This document shows, in pieces, positions 8,024 through 16,425 of a stretch of 64,000 nucleotides of DNA. Each line of letters opens with the position of its first letter. Within the stretch, counting starts at the first letter, position 1. The translations under genes and the position numbers were made by a program. The notes beneath the pieces were generated by a model that worked only from the letters and a program-made list of their open reading frames with translations, was not told where the DNA came from and made no database searches. The DNA comes from an uncultured Eubacteriales bacterium (GTDB lineage: Bacteria > Bacillota > Clostridia > Christensenellales > Aristaeellaceae): assembly GCA_900542445.1 (NCBI GenBank), contig UQNN01000001.1, forward strand, positions 1 to 64,000, written 5' to 3'.

Positions 8024-9709
8024 ATGACCAAGGTGGTTGAAATTGCGCGCACAAGTGAATACTGGGTCAGCCGCGCGCACAAACACCGCCTTGCCGGACG
8101 ATATGACGAGGCTATGGCATTGCTCGGAAAGACGCGGGAGCAATACGGCTCAAGCGAAGCGCTTGAGCGGGAACTTGCGCAGACCTATGAAGAACTGGGC
8201 TGTGAGGATGAAGCGGCGCGGGCATATCTGCGCGTGGCCCGCATGAATGGCGAATATCGGGCGGATGCTTTGTTTCAACTGGCGTTGTCTGCCGCACAGC
8301 GCGCGGATCTGCCTCGCGCGGTTTCCTATTTTGAACAGCTTGAGGCCAGTGACAGACGTAATGTTTCTCCGGATTTGGTGGCGCTGCTCGGCCAGCAGCT
8401 CAGGCAGGCGATTGAAACGCCTGCGCCGCAGAACAGGCGGGAACGTGCCAAGGCACTTGAGCGACGCGCAGTAGAGCGCCTGCAGTTGGGCGGAGTTTAT
8501 GCCGCACGCCGAACCATGCTGCATGCGATTGACTTACGAGAAAATGCGCAAAGACTGACGCTGCTTGCCTGTTGTGAATTGATATTGGGGCGACTGGATG
8601 ACGCGCTCAGCCATGCGTTGCGGGCGCATACACTCGCGCCTGCGCGGGTGCAGACGCTTTGCGTGCTGGTCGATGTGCTGTATACGATGGGGCGCGGGGA
8701 TCAGGCGCGCCGCATGCTGTATATTGCTGTCATGCGCGCGCAGACTGAGGAAGATCGTCTGAGTGTGGCTGTTGAGTGCGCGAAGCACGGCGAGGACAGT
8801 CTGACGCTGAGGTTGACGCGTTCGCTGCTGCATCGTGACCCGTATTCGATAAGGGGCATGATGATTCGCGGTTGTGCGCTGATGAATCTGCGACGCTTTG
8901 ACGAAGCAAAGCGCGTTTTTGCTCGTCTCTGCGTGATTTTGCCGGAAGATACGATCTGCCCGGCGTATTATGCAATGGCCAGAGATGAACAGACGCCCGA
9001 AGAACGTTTGACACTCGGATTGGACGTGCCGCGCAGTGAGGCCGTGAATCGGACCATGCGCATCGTGGCTGCGATGGCGCAAACCTCACAAGATGATGTG
9101 CATGAATTGTGCCGGCTGAGCGCGTGGTCGTTTCGCTCAGTTATTGGCGGAGCCAACACGGCGGTGTTGTCGCTCATGCAGATGATTGCGCTGAATACGC
9201 CGGAAACGCGCGACGTGCTGCTGGACGCGTTGACCGATCCACAGGTGAGCGATCATCTGAAATATATGATTCTCCAGGCAATGACTGCGGCATACGGCTT
9301 TAAACCCTATGATGCGGATATCGGCGGGCGGCTTGTGCGGCTTGCGGCAGGCGCGACAACGCAGCGGCAGGGGGATGGCGAAGAAATTCAGACGGTGGTT
9401 CAGGCCGCGGCGGACGCGCTGGCACCGGATTTTCCTCAGGCGCCGAAAATGCTTTTGCCGATGTATATCGCTTTGCTGGAACAGAGCGACATGCCTGATA
9501 GACGTGAACAGCCGGCGTGCGCTGCGGCGCTTGAATATCTGTTTCACAGGCTATCCGGAAGAAAAGTCGATCTGCGGCGGATTGCAGCAAAAAACGGCGT
9601 ATCCCCCAGACTTTGCCGCATGATGGCGAAGCGGATTCTGCGCGCCGTCAAGAACATGGCGAAGAACAAAACAAAAGGAAGTGCAGAGCATGAAGTGCAT
9701 CAACTTTGA
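8024..9709 (+). CDS. TPR-repeat protein of unknown function
   Basis: A 561-residue soluble protein without signal peptide or membrane segment. Its first two thirds are built from tetratricopeptide-like helical pairs (for example HRLAGRYDEAMALL, AYLRVARMNGEY, ELILGRLDDALSHALRAHTLAP and LMNLRRFDEAKRVF). The C-terminal third is less regular and ends in a basic stretch. TPRs usually serve as protein-binding scaffolds. Its 3' end overlaps the start of the HEAT-like gene at 9690 by 20 bases, so the two are translationally linked. AGGAGG eight bases ahead supports the ATG. No specific function can be given. Confidence 0.75.
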   Translation: MTKVVEIARTSEYWVSRAHKHRLAGRYDEAMALLGKTREQYGSSEALERELAQTYEELGCEDEAARAYLRVARMNGEYRADALFQLALSAAQRADLPRAVSYFEQLEASDRRNVSPDLVALLGQQLRQAIETPAPQNRRERAKALERRAVERLQLGGVYAARRTMLHAIDLRENAQRLTLLACCELILGRLDDALSHALRAHTLAPARVQTLCVLVDVLYTMGRGDQARRMLYIAVMRAQTEEDRLSVAVECAKHGEDSLTLRLTRSLLHRDPYSIRGMMIRGCALMNLRRFDEAKRVFARLCVILPEDTICPAYYAMARDEQTPEERLTLGLDVPRSEAVNRTMRIVAAMAQTSQDDVHELCRLSAWSFRSVIGGANTAVLSLMQMIALNTPETRDVLLDALTDPQVSDHLKYMILQAMTAAYGFKPYDADIGGRLVRLAAGATTQRQGDGEEIQTVVQAAADALAPDFPQAPKMLLPMYIALLEQSDMPDRREQPACAAALEYLFHRLSGRKVDLRRIAAKNGVSPRLCRMMAKRILRAVKNMAKNKTKGSAEHEVHQL

Positions 9710-10517
9710 CCGCGCTTTTGAGCGCTATATGGCCGGCTGGATGAAAGAAAACAGCGAAAAATACAAAGACGACATGGACGTTATTGAGGATATGATGCCC
9801 GACGTCTATTTGGAGTTTTTGCAAAAACCGGCTGATTTTCTGGATGGCGTTGCGCCACAGAATTATTTTGAACAGTTTGACGACGCGGATATGCTTGTCG
9901 GCTGGCTTTGCGATTATATTGCACAGGGCGTACCCGTTCCGGATTTGCTGCTTGAACGCATCACGAGCCTGGGCGAATCCGCTGAGAAGAGCCTGCTTGC
10001 TTTACTCGATCGAACAGATTTGCCGGAAGAAACGGAAATGACTGTTGTTTCGCTGCTGCGGGAGATGGAGAGCCAAGCGCCGATGCAGCGCTATATTGAT
10101 TTTATTGCGTCTCTGGAAGAACCGAGCGACAAGGGTGATCTCTGCGCCGAAGCGCTGCTGAGCATGGGCGAAGCGGTCGTTGCGCCGGTGCTTGCGGCGC
10201 TTTCCGGGGCAGGGCAGGCCGGACGGGATATTTTCGCTGATATTCTGAGCAACTATCCGGGCGATGACCGTATCTATGACTTGCTGGTTGAACGGTTTGC
10301 CATGAGGGAAGAGAAGCGGGCGCTGTTTGCTTCCTATCTGGCCAAACTGGGCGATGACCGCGCGATTCCCATGCTGAAAGAAGCGGCGCAAAGCCCGGAT
10401 ATCAATTATCTGGATTATGTGGAAGTGGTCAACGCCATCGAGGAGCTGGGCGGCGAACGTCCGCCGGAGCGCGAATTTTCCGGCGACCCGTACTATGAAT
10501 CTCTCAGACGCGTATAA
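9690..10517 (+). CDS. HEAT-like repeat protein of unknown function
   Basis: A 275-residue acidic, all-helical protein. The C-terminal half looks like HEAT repeats (GEAVVAPVLAALSGAG, YPGDDRIYDLLVERF and LGDDRAIPMLKEAAQSPD). The ATG at 9690 is favoured over a GTG nine bases earlier because AAGGAAG lies at proper spacing. It begins inside the end of the TPR gene and is followed after 45 bases by the zinc-ribbon/TPR gene, so three repeat-scaffold proteins are encoded in a row. There is no enzyme motif, and a structural or adaptor role is inferred. Confidence 0.72.
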   Translation: MKCINFDRAFERYMAGWMKENSEKYKDDMDVIEDMMPDVYLEFLQKPADFLDGVAPQNYFEQFDDADMLVGWLCDYIAQGVPVPDLLLERITSLGESAEKSLLALLDRTDLPEETEMTVVSLLREMESQAPMQRYIDFIASLEEPSDKGDLCAEALLSMGEAVVAPVLAALSGAGQAGRDIFADILSNYPGDDRIYDLLVERFAMREEKRALFASYLAKLGDDRAIPMLKEAAQSPDINYLDYVEVVNAIEELGGERPPEREFSGDPYYESLRRV

Positions 10518-10562
10518 GCGCCTGAACGCGCATGTCTTATTCCCAAAGGAGGAACTGCTTTC

Positions 10563-12509
10563 GTGATTTGTCCAAACTGTGGCCGTGAACTGCCGGATAC
10601 GGCGCGCGTATGCCCGAGCTGCAACGCTGTGCAGCGCGCATACAGGCGTAAGCGCGCAGAGGCGGATGTGGAGACTCAAACGCCGCGCGCGCATGTTGCC
10701 CGGCGCGTGACGCCTCAAACCGATGCCCAGCACCAAAGAGAACAGACGAGAGCGCAAAACATCGGCACAGTTTCAACACCGAATCGTGTGCCGACGGTTG
10801 ACAAGACAAAGAAAAGCGGACAGGGAAGCCGCATGCCCATTGGGCTTGAGAAGCAGAAAGCCTATGAACAGGCCAAGGTACGGCATGTCCGCCATGCGCC
10901 GGACAATCTGCGACGTAAAATCGACGCGAGCCCGGAAAACCTGAATCCGCCGATTTATCAGCGCTCCCATAAGCGATTGCTTCATGTGCTGCTGGCGGTT
11001 TTGATGTTGCTGCTCTTTATTGGCGCGGCGGGCGGATATATGCTGATCAATACGGAAAACGGTCAGCAGATGATGGCACAGTGGGGATGGAGCATTGCCA
11101 GAACGGAGTCTTACGTCACGCTGGGCAGAGAATTGGTGGATCAGGGATACTATACCCGCGCGATCCAAACGCTGCAAACCGCAATCGATCGTGAGCCTGA
11201 AAACATTGACGCGCTGATTTCAATGGCACAGGCGTATACCGAGCTGGGGCGTATCGACGAAGCAAAGGCGATTTATGAGTCTTTGATTAACGATATCGCG
11301 CCTTCATATCCGAATTCTTATCGAAATCTCATCAAGATTTATCAGGATGAAGGCTATAACGCCGAAGCGCTGGCATTGATGAAGGTGGCGGCGGAAAAGA
11401 CTGGAACGCAGGAATTTGACGTGATGCTGCGCGAATATACGCCGACTGCGCCGACGCTGTCTAAAACCGCCGGACGATATAGTGAAGAAATCGATGTGAC
11501 CATCACCATTCCGGAGGGCGAAACCGTTTATTATTCCACGGACGGCACAGATCCATCGGAATCTGGCTTGATTTATACGGCGGGGACGAGCCTGCACGTC
11601 GCTGAGGGGAAAATGACCATTAAGGCCATTGGCTTTACAGAGAACGGAACGCCGAGCGAACAGGTTTCGGCGGATTATACGGTTATTATTCCGACGCCGG
11701 CGGCACCGAAAGCCAACTATGCTTCCGGTAAGTACAAAAAAGCGCCGAAAGTCAGCTTGCGTCCGGGCGATGAGACGGACAAGAACGCGTCGCCGATTGT
11801 CGCGATCTATTACACTATTGACGGACGACAGGCGACGACGGAATCGACGCTGTATAACGATGACGAACCGATCCAGCTGCCGACGGGTAAGAGCACGCTG
11901 CGCGCTATTGCCGTGGCGGCAAACGGCAAAATCAGCTATGAAATGAATGTGACTTACGACGTGGAAGGCAACCTGAAAAAAATGTTCACGTCGGACGACG
12001 TATTTAAAAATCTGACGCTCTATAAGACGGGCTATACGACGTTCACCAAAGCATGGGGTACACCGACGAGTTATAAAACGCTGCCTGAAGACGAGTGGTA
12101 CAGCCCGGATATGGAGAGCTATGAGGCTGTTTATGACTGGGGAACGGCGCGTTTCTGCGTCAAAAAAACAGGCAGTACGCCAGTGCTTTATGCGCTGGAT
12201 ACAACGAATGCCAAAATGACGGGGCCGCGTTCGACGAAAGTTGGAATGAGCAGCGAAGAGGTACTCGGCAAGTTCCGCGATTTGGGACAGGCCGCGCTGG
12301 ATAAAGAAGGAAACCGTCTGCTGTATAATTATAACTCGGCCAATACGCAGTTTGGCACATACCGCAGCAACGGAGACGGCACATTTGCGATTCATTACTA
12401 CGATCCGGTGGATGACAAGGCAACCATTTTTGTTGAGCTTTCCTATTATCTGGATGCAAGCGGCAACGTTGAGCGCATCGTTTGGCAGCGATATCTGGCT
12501 GAAACATGA
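10563..12509 (+). CDS. Membrane protein with zinc ribbon, TPR and chitobiase-type C-terminal domains
   Basis: A 648-residue mosaic protein with a GTG start behind AGGAGG. In order: an N-terminal zinc ribbon (CPNCGRELPDTARVCPSC, residues 3-20); a basic linker; one membrane helix (about residues 140-160); TPR units (about 175-290); two chitobiase/hexosaminidase C-terminal-like beta domains (YYSTDGTDPS and YYTIDGRQATT motifs, about 300-470); and a C-terminal domain of unknown type (to 648). The topology would place the zinc ribbon in the cytoplasm and the TPR and beta domains outside. It is the last gene of the TPR-HEAT set. Function is unknown; a cell-surface scaffold that senses or binds wall glycans is a guess. 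Confidence 0.78.
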   Translation: MICPNCGRELPDTARVCPSCNAVQRAYRRKRAEADVETQTPRAHVARRVTPQTDAQHQREQTRAQNIGTVSTPNRVPTVDKTKKSGQGSRMPIGLEKQKAYEQAKVRHVRHAPDNLRRKIDASPENLNPPIYQRSHKRLLHVLLAVLMLLLFIGAAGGYMLINTENGQQMMAQWGWSIARTESYVTLGRELVDQGYYTRAIQTLQTAIDREPENIDALISMAQAYTELGRIDEAKAIYESLINDIAPSYPNSYRNLIKIYQDEGYNAEALALMKVAAEKTGTQEFDVMLREYTPTAPTLSKTAGRYSEEIDVTITIPEGETVYYSTDGTDPSESGLIYTAGTSLHVAEGKMTIKAIGFTENGTPSEQVSADYTVIIPTPAAPKANYASGKYKKAPKVSLRPGDETDKNASPIVAIYYTIDGRQATTESTLYNDDEPIQLPTGKSTLRAIAVAANGKISYEMNVTYDVEGNLKKMFTSDDVFKNLTLYKTGYTTFTKAWGTPTSYKTLPEDEWYSPDMESYEAVYDWGTARFCVKKTGSTPVLYALDTTNAKMTGPRSTKVGMSSEEVLGKFRDLGQAALDKEGNRLLYNYNSANTQFGTYRSNGDGTFAIHYYDPVDDKATIFVELSYYLDASGNVERIVWQRYLAET

Positions 12510-12516
12510 TTTTTGC

Positions 12517-12545
12517 TTGACAAATCGACCTGTTTTTCCTATAAT
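12517..12545 (+). promoter_or_regulatory. metG promoter
   Basis: TTGACA (12517-12522), a 17-base spacer and TATAAT (12540-12545): a full sigma-A consensus. The predicted start is near 12551-12552, giving a leader of about 108 bases before metG. Confidence 0.9.
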
Positions 12546-12551
12546 AAACAA

Positions 12552-12644
12552 GTAATGCCGCCATGCGATTGCGATTGGTGCGGCCCCTGTCCAGGGTTGA
12601 TTGCATAAGCAATCGCCCCTCGCGCATGCGGGGGGCGTTTTTTT
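12552..12644 (+). promoter_or_regulatory. metG leader with intrinsic terminator (candidate attenuator)
   Basis: The leader ends in a perfect 10-bp stem (12614-12623 with 12628-12637), a GCAT loop and seven T residues (12638-12644), only 16 bases before the metG start. Upstream, GCGATTGC (12565-12572) can pair with GCAATCGC (12609-12616). That helix would invade the base of the terminator. Alternatively GATTGC (12599-12604) pairs with GCAATC (12609-12614), which is compatible with termination. This is attenuator geometry. It lacks the T-box and SAM-riboswitch landmarks I would expect for a metG leader. Confidence 0.68.
12555..12608 (+). CDS. Possible 17-residue cysteine-rich leader peptide
   Basis: A mini-ORF in the metG leader encodes MPPCDCDWCGPCPGLIA, with four cysteine codons in nine positions, and stops inside the loop of the hairpin just ahead of the terminator. 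The predicted transcript would begin only 3-4 bases before its ATG, so it would have to be read as a leaderless message. It may be fortuitous. A second ORF in another frame (from 12563) also runs through the leader, which weakens the case. Confidence 0.25.
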   Translation: MPPCDCDWCGPCPGLIA

Positions 12645-12659
12645 GAAGGAGAGATGAGG

Positions 12660-14675
12660 ATGAGCGAGAAACATACGTTCTACATCACAACGCCGATTTA
12701 TTATCCGAGCGATAATCTGCATATCGGCCATAGCTACTGTTCGACTGCGGCGGACACGATGGCCCGCTTTAAGAAGATGACGGGCTATGATGTTTTCTTC
12801 CTGACTGGAACGGATGAGCATGGTCAGAAGATTGAGCGCAAGGCGCGCGACGCCGGCGTGACGCCGAAGGAATATGTCGATCATATCGTAGACGGCATCA
12901 AGAAGCTCTGGAAGCTGATGGATATTGATTACACGGACTTTATCCGCACGACGGACGAGCGCCATGTGAAGTCCGTACAGCAGATCTTCCGCAAACTTTA
13001 TGATCAGGGCGATATTTACAAGAGTGAGTACGAGGGCTGGTATTGCACGCCCTGTGAGTCCTTCTGGACGGAGCTTCAGCTCAAAGATGGCTGCTGTCCG
13101 GATTGCGGCCGTCCGGTGGAGAAGACCCGCGAGGAGAGCTATTTTTTCCGTCTTTCCAAGTATCAGGATTGGCTGATTGATTACATTAAGACCCATCCCA
13201 ATTTCATCCAGCCGCCGACGCGGACGGCTGAAATGCTCAACAACTTTCTGATTCCCGGTCTTCAGGATTTGTGCGTTTCCCGCACATCGCTTAAATGGGG
13301 TATTCCGGTTGATTTCGATCCGAAACATACTGTGTATGTGTGGGTGGACGCGCTGACCAACTACATCAATGCGCTGGGGTATGGCTCGGAAGACGATTCC
13401 CTGTTCCAGAAGTATTGGCCTGCGGACATTCATCTGGTAGGCAAGGAAATTGTGCGTTTCCACACGATTATCTGGCCGATTATGCTGCACGCTCTCGGCC
13501 TGCCTCTGCCCAAACAGGTGTTTGGCCACGGCTGGCTGGTCATGGGCGGCGGCAAAATGAGTAAGTCCAAGGGCAACGTCGTCGATCCGGTGAAGCTCTG
13601 CGAGCGGTATTCTTCGGATGCAGTGCGCTATTTCCTCATGCGCGAGATGCCGTTCGGTGCGGACGGCGAGTTCTCCAATGAGGCGCTGGTCAAGCGTATC
13701 AATGCGGATCTGGCTAACGATTTGGGCAATCTCGTCAGTCGTAGCGTGGCGATGATCGAGAAGTATTTTGACGGCGTTGTACCCGCTCCGGCCGAATACA
13801 CCGAGCTGGACCATAAGCTGATTGAGCAGGCGCAGGGGCTGTGGATGAACGTTGAAAAGAGCATGAATGCGTTGCAATTCAGCAATGCGCTGACCGAAAT
13901 CTGGAAGCTTATCGGCGAATGCAATCGCTATATTGATCTCACAACGCCGTGGGTACTGGCCAAGAATGAGGCGGATCGTCCGCGTTTGGGCACGGTGCTC
14001 TATGTGCTGCTGGAATGCGCGCGTATTGTGGCTGTGCTTATCGCGCCGACCATGCCGCGTACGCCGGAACGTATTTTTGCGCAGATTGGCGTAACCGATG
14101 AAGCGCTCAAGACGTGGGAGTCCATCAAGGTGTTTGGCGGCGTTGTGCCGGGCAGCAAGGTGCATAAGGGCGAAGCGCTTTTCCCGCGCATCGATGTGGC
14201 GAAGGAGCTGGAGCTGCTGGAGGCCGAAAAACAGGCAGCGTTGGAGCATGCCAAGGAAATCGCCGAAAAAGATGCGAAAAAAGATGCGAAAAAGGAAGAA
14301 ATCCCTGCTCCGTCTGACGAAGAAAAGACTGTCTTTACCCAACGCGATTTGATCCAGTTTGAAGATTTTGAAAAGATTCAGCTGGTTGTTGCAAAGGTAC
14401 TCAAATGCGAAAAGGTGCCGAAGGCCGACAAGCTGCTTATGTCTACGCTCAAGGTGGGCGATACTGAGCGCGTGGTTGTTTCCGGTATTGCGAAATTCTA
14501 TACGCCTGAAGAAATGGTGGGCAAGAAGGTCGTGTTGCTGGCGAACCTTGCTCCGCGCAAAATCCGGGGTGTGGAATCCCACGGCATGCTGCTGTGCGCC
14601 GCCAATGCGGATGACAGCAAGCTGAGCCTGCTCACGGTGGATTCTGACATGGAAGACGGCTGTGAAATCGGTTGA
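12660..14675 (+). CDS. metG: Methionyl-tRNA synthetase
   Basis: Charges tRNA-Met with methionine. The 671-residue protein has the HIGH-type signature (LHIGHSY) near residue 20, a zinc knuckle region (CTPC and CPDC, about residues 125-150), the KMSKSKGN motif (about residue 300), the anticodon-binding helical domain, and a C-terminal OB-fold tRNA-binding domain (FEKIQLVVAKVLKCEKVPKADKL) joined by a lysine-rich linker. The second in-frame ATG (12660) is preferred: AAGGAG lies eight bases before it but only two before the ATG at 12654. Expression is probably controlled by the leader terminator. Confidence 0.97.
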   Translation: MSEKHTFYITTPIYYPSDNLHIGHSYCSTAADTMARFKKMTGYDVFFLTGTDEHGQKIERKARDAGVTPKEYVDHIVDGIKKLWKLMDIDYTDFIRTTDERHVKSVQQIFRKLYDQGDIYKSEYEGWYCTPCESFWTELQLKDGCCPDCGRPVEKTREESYFFRLSKYQDWLIDYIKTHPNFIQPPTRTAEMLNNFLIPGLQDLCVSRTSLKWGIPVDFDPKHTVYVWVDALTNYINALGYGSEDDSLFQKYWPADIHLVGKEIVRFHTIIWPIMLHALGLPLPKQVFGHGWLVMGGGKMSKSKGNVVDPVKLCERYSSDAVRYFLMREMPFGADGEFSNEALVKRINADLANDLGNLVSRSVAMIEKYFDGVVPAPAEYTELDHKLIEQAQGLWMNVEKSMNALQFSNALTEIWKLIGECNRYIDLTTPWVLAKNEADRPRLGTVLYVLLECARIVAVLIAPTMPRTPERIFAQIGVTDEALKTWESIKVFGGVVPGSKVHKGEALFPRIDVAKELELLEAEKQAALEHAKEIAEKDAKKDAKKEEIPAPSDEEKTVFTQRDLIQFEDFEKIQLVVAKVLKCEKVPKADKLLMSTLKVGDTERVVVSGIAKFYTPEEMVGKKVVLLANLAPRKIRGVESHGMLLCAANADDSKLSLLTVDSDMEDGCEIG

Positions 14676-14685
14676 TTTATAAAAA

Positions 14686-14717
14686 ACGCGTCGGCTCTTG
14701 AAGTCGGCGCGTCTTTT
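14686..14717 (+). terminator. metG terminator
   Basis: An 11-bp stem with two G-T pairs (14686-14696 with 14702-14712) is followed by TCTTTT. It lies 10 bases after the metG stop. The short T-run suggests partial readthrough into tatD. Confidence 0.65.
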
Positions 14718-14732
14718 GAAATGGAGAAGAAG

Positions 14733-15521
14733 ATGGCGGAAAACGAATTGATCGGTCTGTTTGATACGCATGCGCACCCGACAGATGAGCGATTTGATGA
14801 GGATAGAACGGAAGTCCTCGCACGCATGCGGCAGGCCGATATGCTTTGCATGTGTGTCGGCGCGGACATGGCGTCAAGCGCACAGAGCGTGGCGCTGGCC
14901 AACGAAAACGAAAACATCTATGCGGCGGTTGGCGTACATCCGCATGACGCGAAAAAATTCACGGAAGCGGATGTGCCGCAGCTGATTGAGTGGATCACGC
15001 AGGAGAAAAAGGTCAAGGCGCTGGGGGAAATCGGATTGGATTATTTTTACGATCTTTCGCCCAGAGAGGTACAGAAAACGGTGTTTGAGCGCCAGCTCGA
15101 CTTAGCCTATGAACTGCATGCGCCAGTGATTCTGCACATTCGCGACGCGCACGGCGATACCATTGAAATTTTACGCGCGCATCGGGAGAGACTGCCGCGT
15201 TGCGTGATTCACTGCTGTTCGGCCAGTTGGGAGAGCGCGAAAATCTATCTGTCGCTGGGCTGTATGATTTCCTTCGCGGGGCCGGTGACATTTAAAAAGT
15301 CGGTCAATTTGCAGGAAGTGGCAAAAAATGTACCGCTGGATCGATTGATGATAGAGACAGACAGCCCGTACCTTGCGCCTGAGCCTGTCCGAGGCCGCCG
15401 CAATGAACCGCTGAACGTGGAGCATATCTGCCGCCTGATCGCAAAATTGAGAGATATGGATGCACAACAGCTCTGCGATATCACAAGGGAAAACGGCAAG
15501 CGCTTTTACGGAATCGATTGA
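14733..15521 (+). CDS. tatD: TatD-family metal-dependent DNase
   Basis: A 262-residue TIM-barrel hydrolase. Metal-site motifs run in order: DTHAHP at the N-terminus, GEIGLDYFY, HIRDAH, an HCC-type histidine strand and ETDSPYLAPEPVRG near the C-terminus. TatD proteins are 3'-5' DNases implicated in repair, and the gene often follows metG in Firmicutes, as here. The start at 14733 is used because GGAG sits six bases upstream; the earlier ATG at 14721 has no binding site. Confidence 0.92.
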   Translation: MAENELIGLFDTHAHPTDERFDEDRTEVLARMRQADMLCMCVGADMASSAQSVALANENENIYAAVGVHPHDAKKFTEADVPQLIEWITQEKKVKALGEIGLDYFYDLSPREVQKTVFERQLDLAYELHAPVILHIRDAHGDTIEILRAHRERLPRCVIHCCSASWESAKIYLSLGCMISFAGPVTFKKSVNLQEVAKNVPLDRLMIETDSPYLAPEPVRGRRNEPLNVEHICRLIAKLRDMDAQQLCDITRENGKRFYGID

Positions 15522-15543
15522 ACGGATATATTTAAATCATACA

Positions 15544-15583
15544 AAAGCCCACAGCGGACACCTTTGACAACGCTGTGGGCTTT
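15544..15583. terminator. Bidirectional terminator between tatD and mntP
   Basis: A 13-bp perfect stem (AAAGCCCACAGCG with CGCTGTGGGCTTT) sits between convergent genes. Each side ends in a short T-run when read outward. Confidence 0.8.
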
Positions 15584-15600
15584 GACATATGAAAAAAGAA

Positions 15601-16161
15601 TTAAGCGATCAAATGCTCGATGACAATTTTGAGCCCCATGGCAATAAGGACAACGCCGCCGAAAAACTCGGCGCGTGCCTTATATTTATCGCCGAAGATG
15701 CTGCCGACTTTCACGCCGACCACGCTGCAAACAAATGTCGTCAGACCAATAAACAGCACAGCGGGTACGATATTCACCTGAAGAAAGGCGAAGGAAACGC
15801 CGACGGCAAGCGCGTCAATGCTTGTGGCGACAGCCAGCGGTAGCATGGAATGCCAGGAAAAATCCGCAGTGGCTTCTTCTTCCTCTTCTTTGCTGCACGA
15901 TTCTCGAATCATGTTGAAACCGATGAGTGTGAGCAATGCAAACGCAATGTAGGGCGCAACGGATGTGACAAGCGTTTCAAATTGTGCGCCAAGCAGATAA
16001 CCAATGCTCGGCATGATAGCCTGAAACGCACCAAAATAGAGGCCGCAAATCAGCATATGCTTGACTTTGCATTTGCCGACAGAAAGCCCCTTACAGATGG
16101 ACACGGCAAATGCATCCATCGATAGTCCGACGGCGATAACAAACAGCTCCCAAAGACTCAT
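15601..16161 (-). CDS. mntP: Manganese efflux pump MntP
   Basis: A 186-residue membrane protein that exports Mn2+ and protects against manganese excess. Six hydrophobic segments form two repeats, each with the family's buried aspartate motif (GLSMDAFAVSICKG near the N-terminus and ATSIDALAVGVSF in the second half). An acidic EEEEE loop lies between them. GGGAGG precedes the ATG. Upstream is a yybP-ykoY manganese riboswitch with its own promoter, which independently supports the assignment: expression should rise when cytoplasmic Mn2+ is high. Confidence 0.95.
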   Translation of the reverse strand: MSLWELFVIAVGLSMDAFAVSICKGLSVGKCKVKHMLICGLYFGAFQAIMPSIGYLLGAQFETLVTSVAPYIAFALLTLIGFNMIRESCSKEEEEEATADFSWHSMLPLAVATSIDALAVGVSFAFLQVNIVPAVLFIGLTTFVCSVVGVKVGSIFGDKYKARAEFFGGVVLIAMGLKIVIEHLIA

Positions 16162-16185
16162 GACGTTTTTCCTCCCTGATTGGCA

Positions 16186-16220
16186 TGCGGCAGGAAATCA
16201 AAAAAGACCAACCTGCCGCA
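16186..16220 (-). promoter_or_regulatory. mntP leader hairpin (possible expression platform)
   Basis: A 9-bp perfect stem (TGCGGCAGG with CCTGCCGCA) has a 17-base loop rich in T. It lies between the riboswitch and the mntP ribosome binding site. There is no T-run after the stem, so control is more likely through translation or mRNA folding than termination. Confidence 0.5.
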
Positions 16221-16237
16221 ACGGTAAAAAATGCGCA

Positions 16238-16334
16238 GATTAGTCTCGTCATTTCATATAAAGCCAGAGGTAAACACCTCAGTATGTTGGCCTTATCACG
16301 TCCGGACGCTGGACGCTGACTACTCCCTAATATC
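16238..16334 (-). ncRNA. yybP-ykoY manganese riboswitch
   Basis: On the minus strand the leader contains TTAGGGAGTAGTC at its 5' side, the conserved internal block CAACATACTGA, and GACGAGACTAAT at the 3' side. ATTAG and CTAAT close helix P1. These match the conserved positions of the yybP-ykoY aptamer that binds Mn2+ between two docked loops. The aptamer begins at the predicted transcription start and lies upstream of mntP, a classic target. Exact boundaries are by eye. Confidence 0.85.
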
Positions 16335-16339
16335 CTCCT

Positions 16340-16368
16340 ATTATAAGGAATATGTGAAAAAAAGTCAA
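16340..16368 (-). promoter_or_regulatory. mntP promoter
   Basis: Minus-strand TTGACT (16363-16368), a 17-base spacer and TATAAT (16340-16345). Transcription would begin near 16333, at the edge of the riboswitch. Confidence 0.88.
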
Positions 16369-16375
16369 GTAATAT

Positions 16376-16411
16376 CAAAAAGAAAAGCATGCTTTCAAAA
16401 TGAAAGCATGC
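16376..16411 (-). terminator. nup operon terminator
   Basis: Read on the minus strand, a 10-bp stem (GCATGCTTTC with GAAAGCATGC) with a five-base ATTTT loop is followed by TTTTCTTTTT. It lies 14 bases after the last ABC permease gene. Confidence 0.85.
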
Positions 16412-16425
16412 CGAGGAAGAAGAAA

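Noticed and set aside
12563..12643. Second leader ORF of 26 codons in the metG leader
   Set aside because: It reads through the terminator hairpin and T-run, has no binding site, and its codon content shows no amino acid bias.
12552..12660. T-box leader of metG
   Set aside because: The T-box bulge sequence and specifier-loop architecture are absent and the leader is too short.
11304..14777. 1157-codon open frame on the minus strand
   Set aside because: It runs antisense across two real genes and the metG promoter and terminator. Its composition (Arg/His-rich) is typical of shadow translation.
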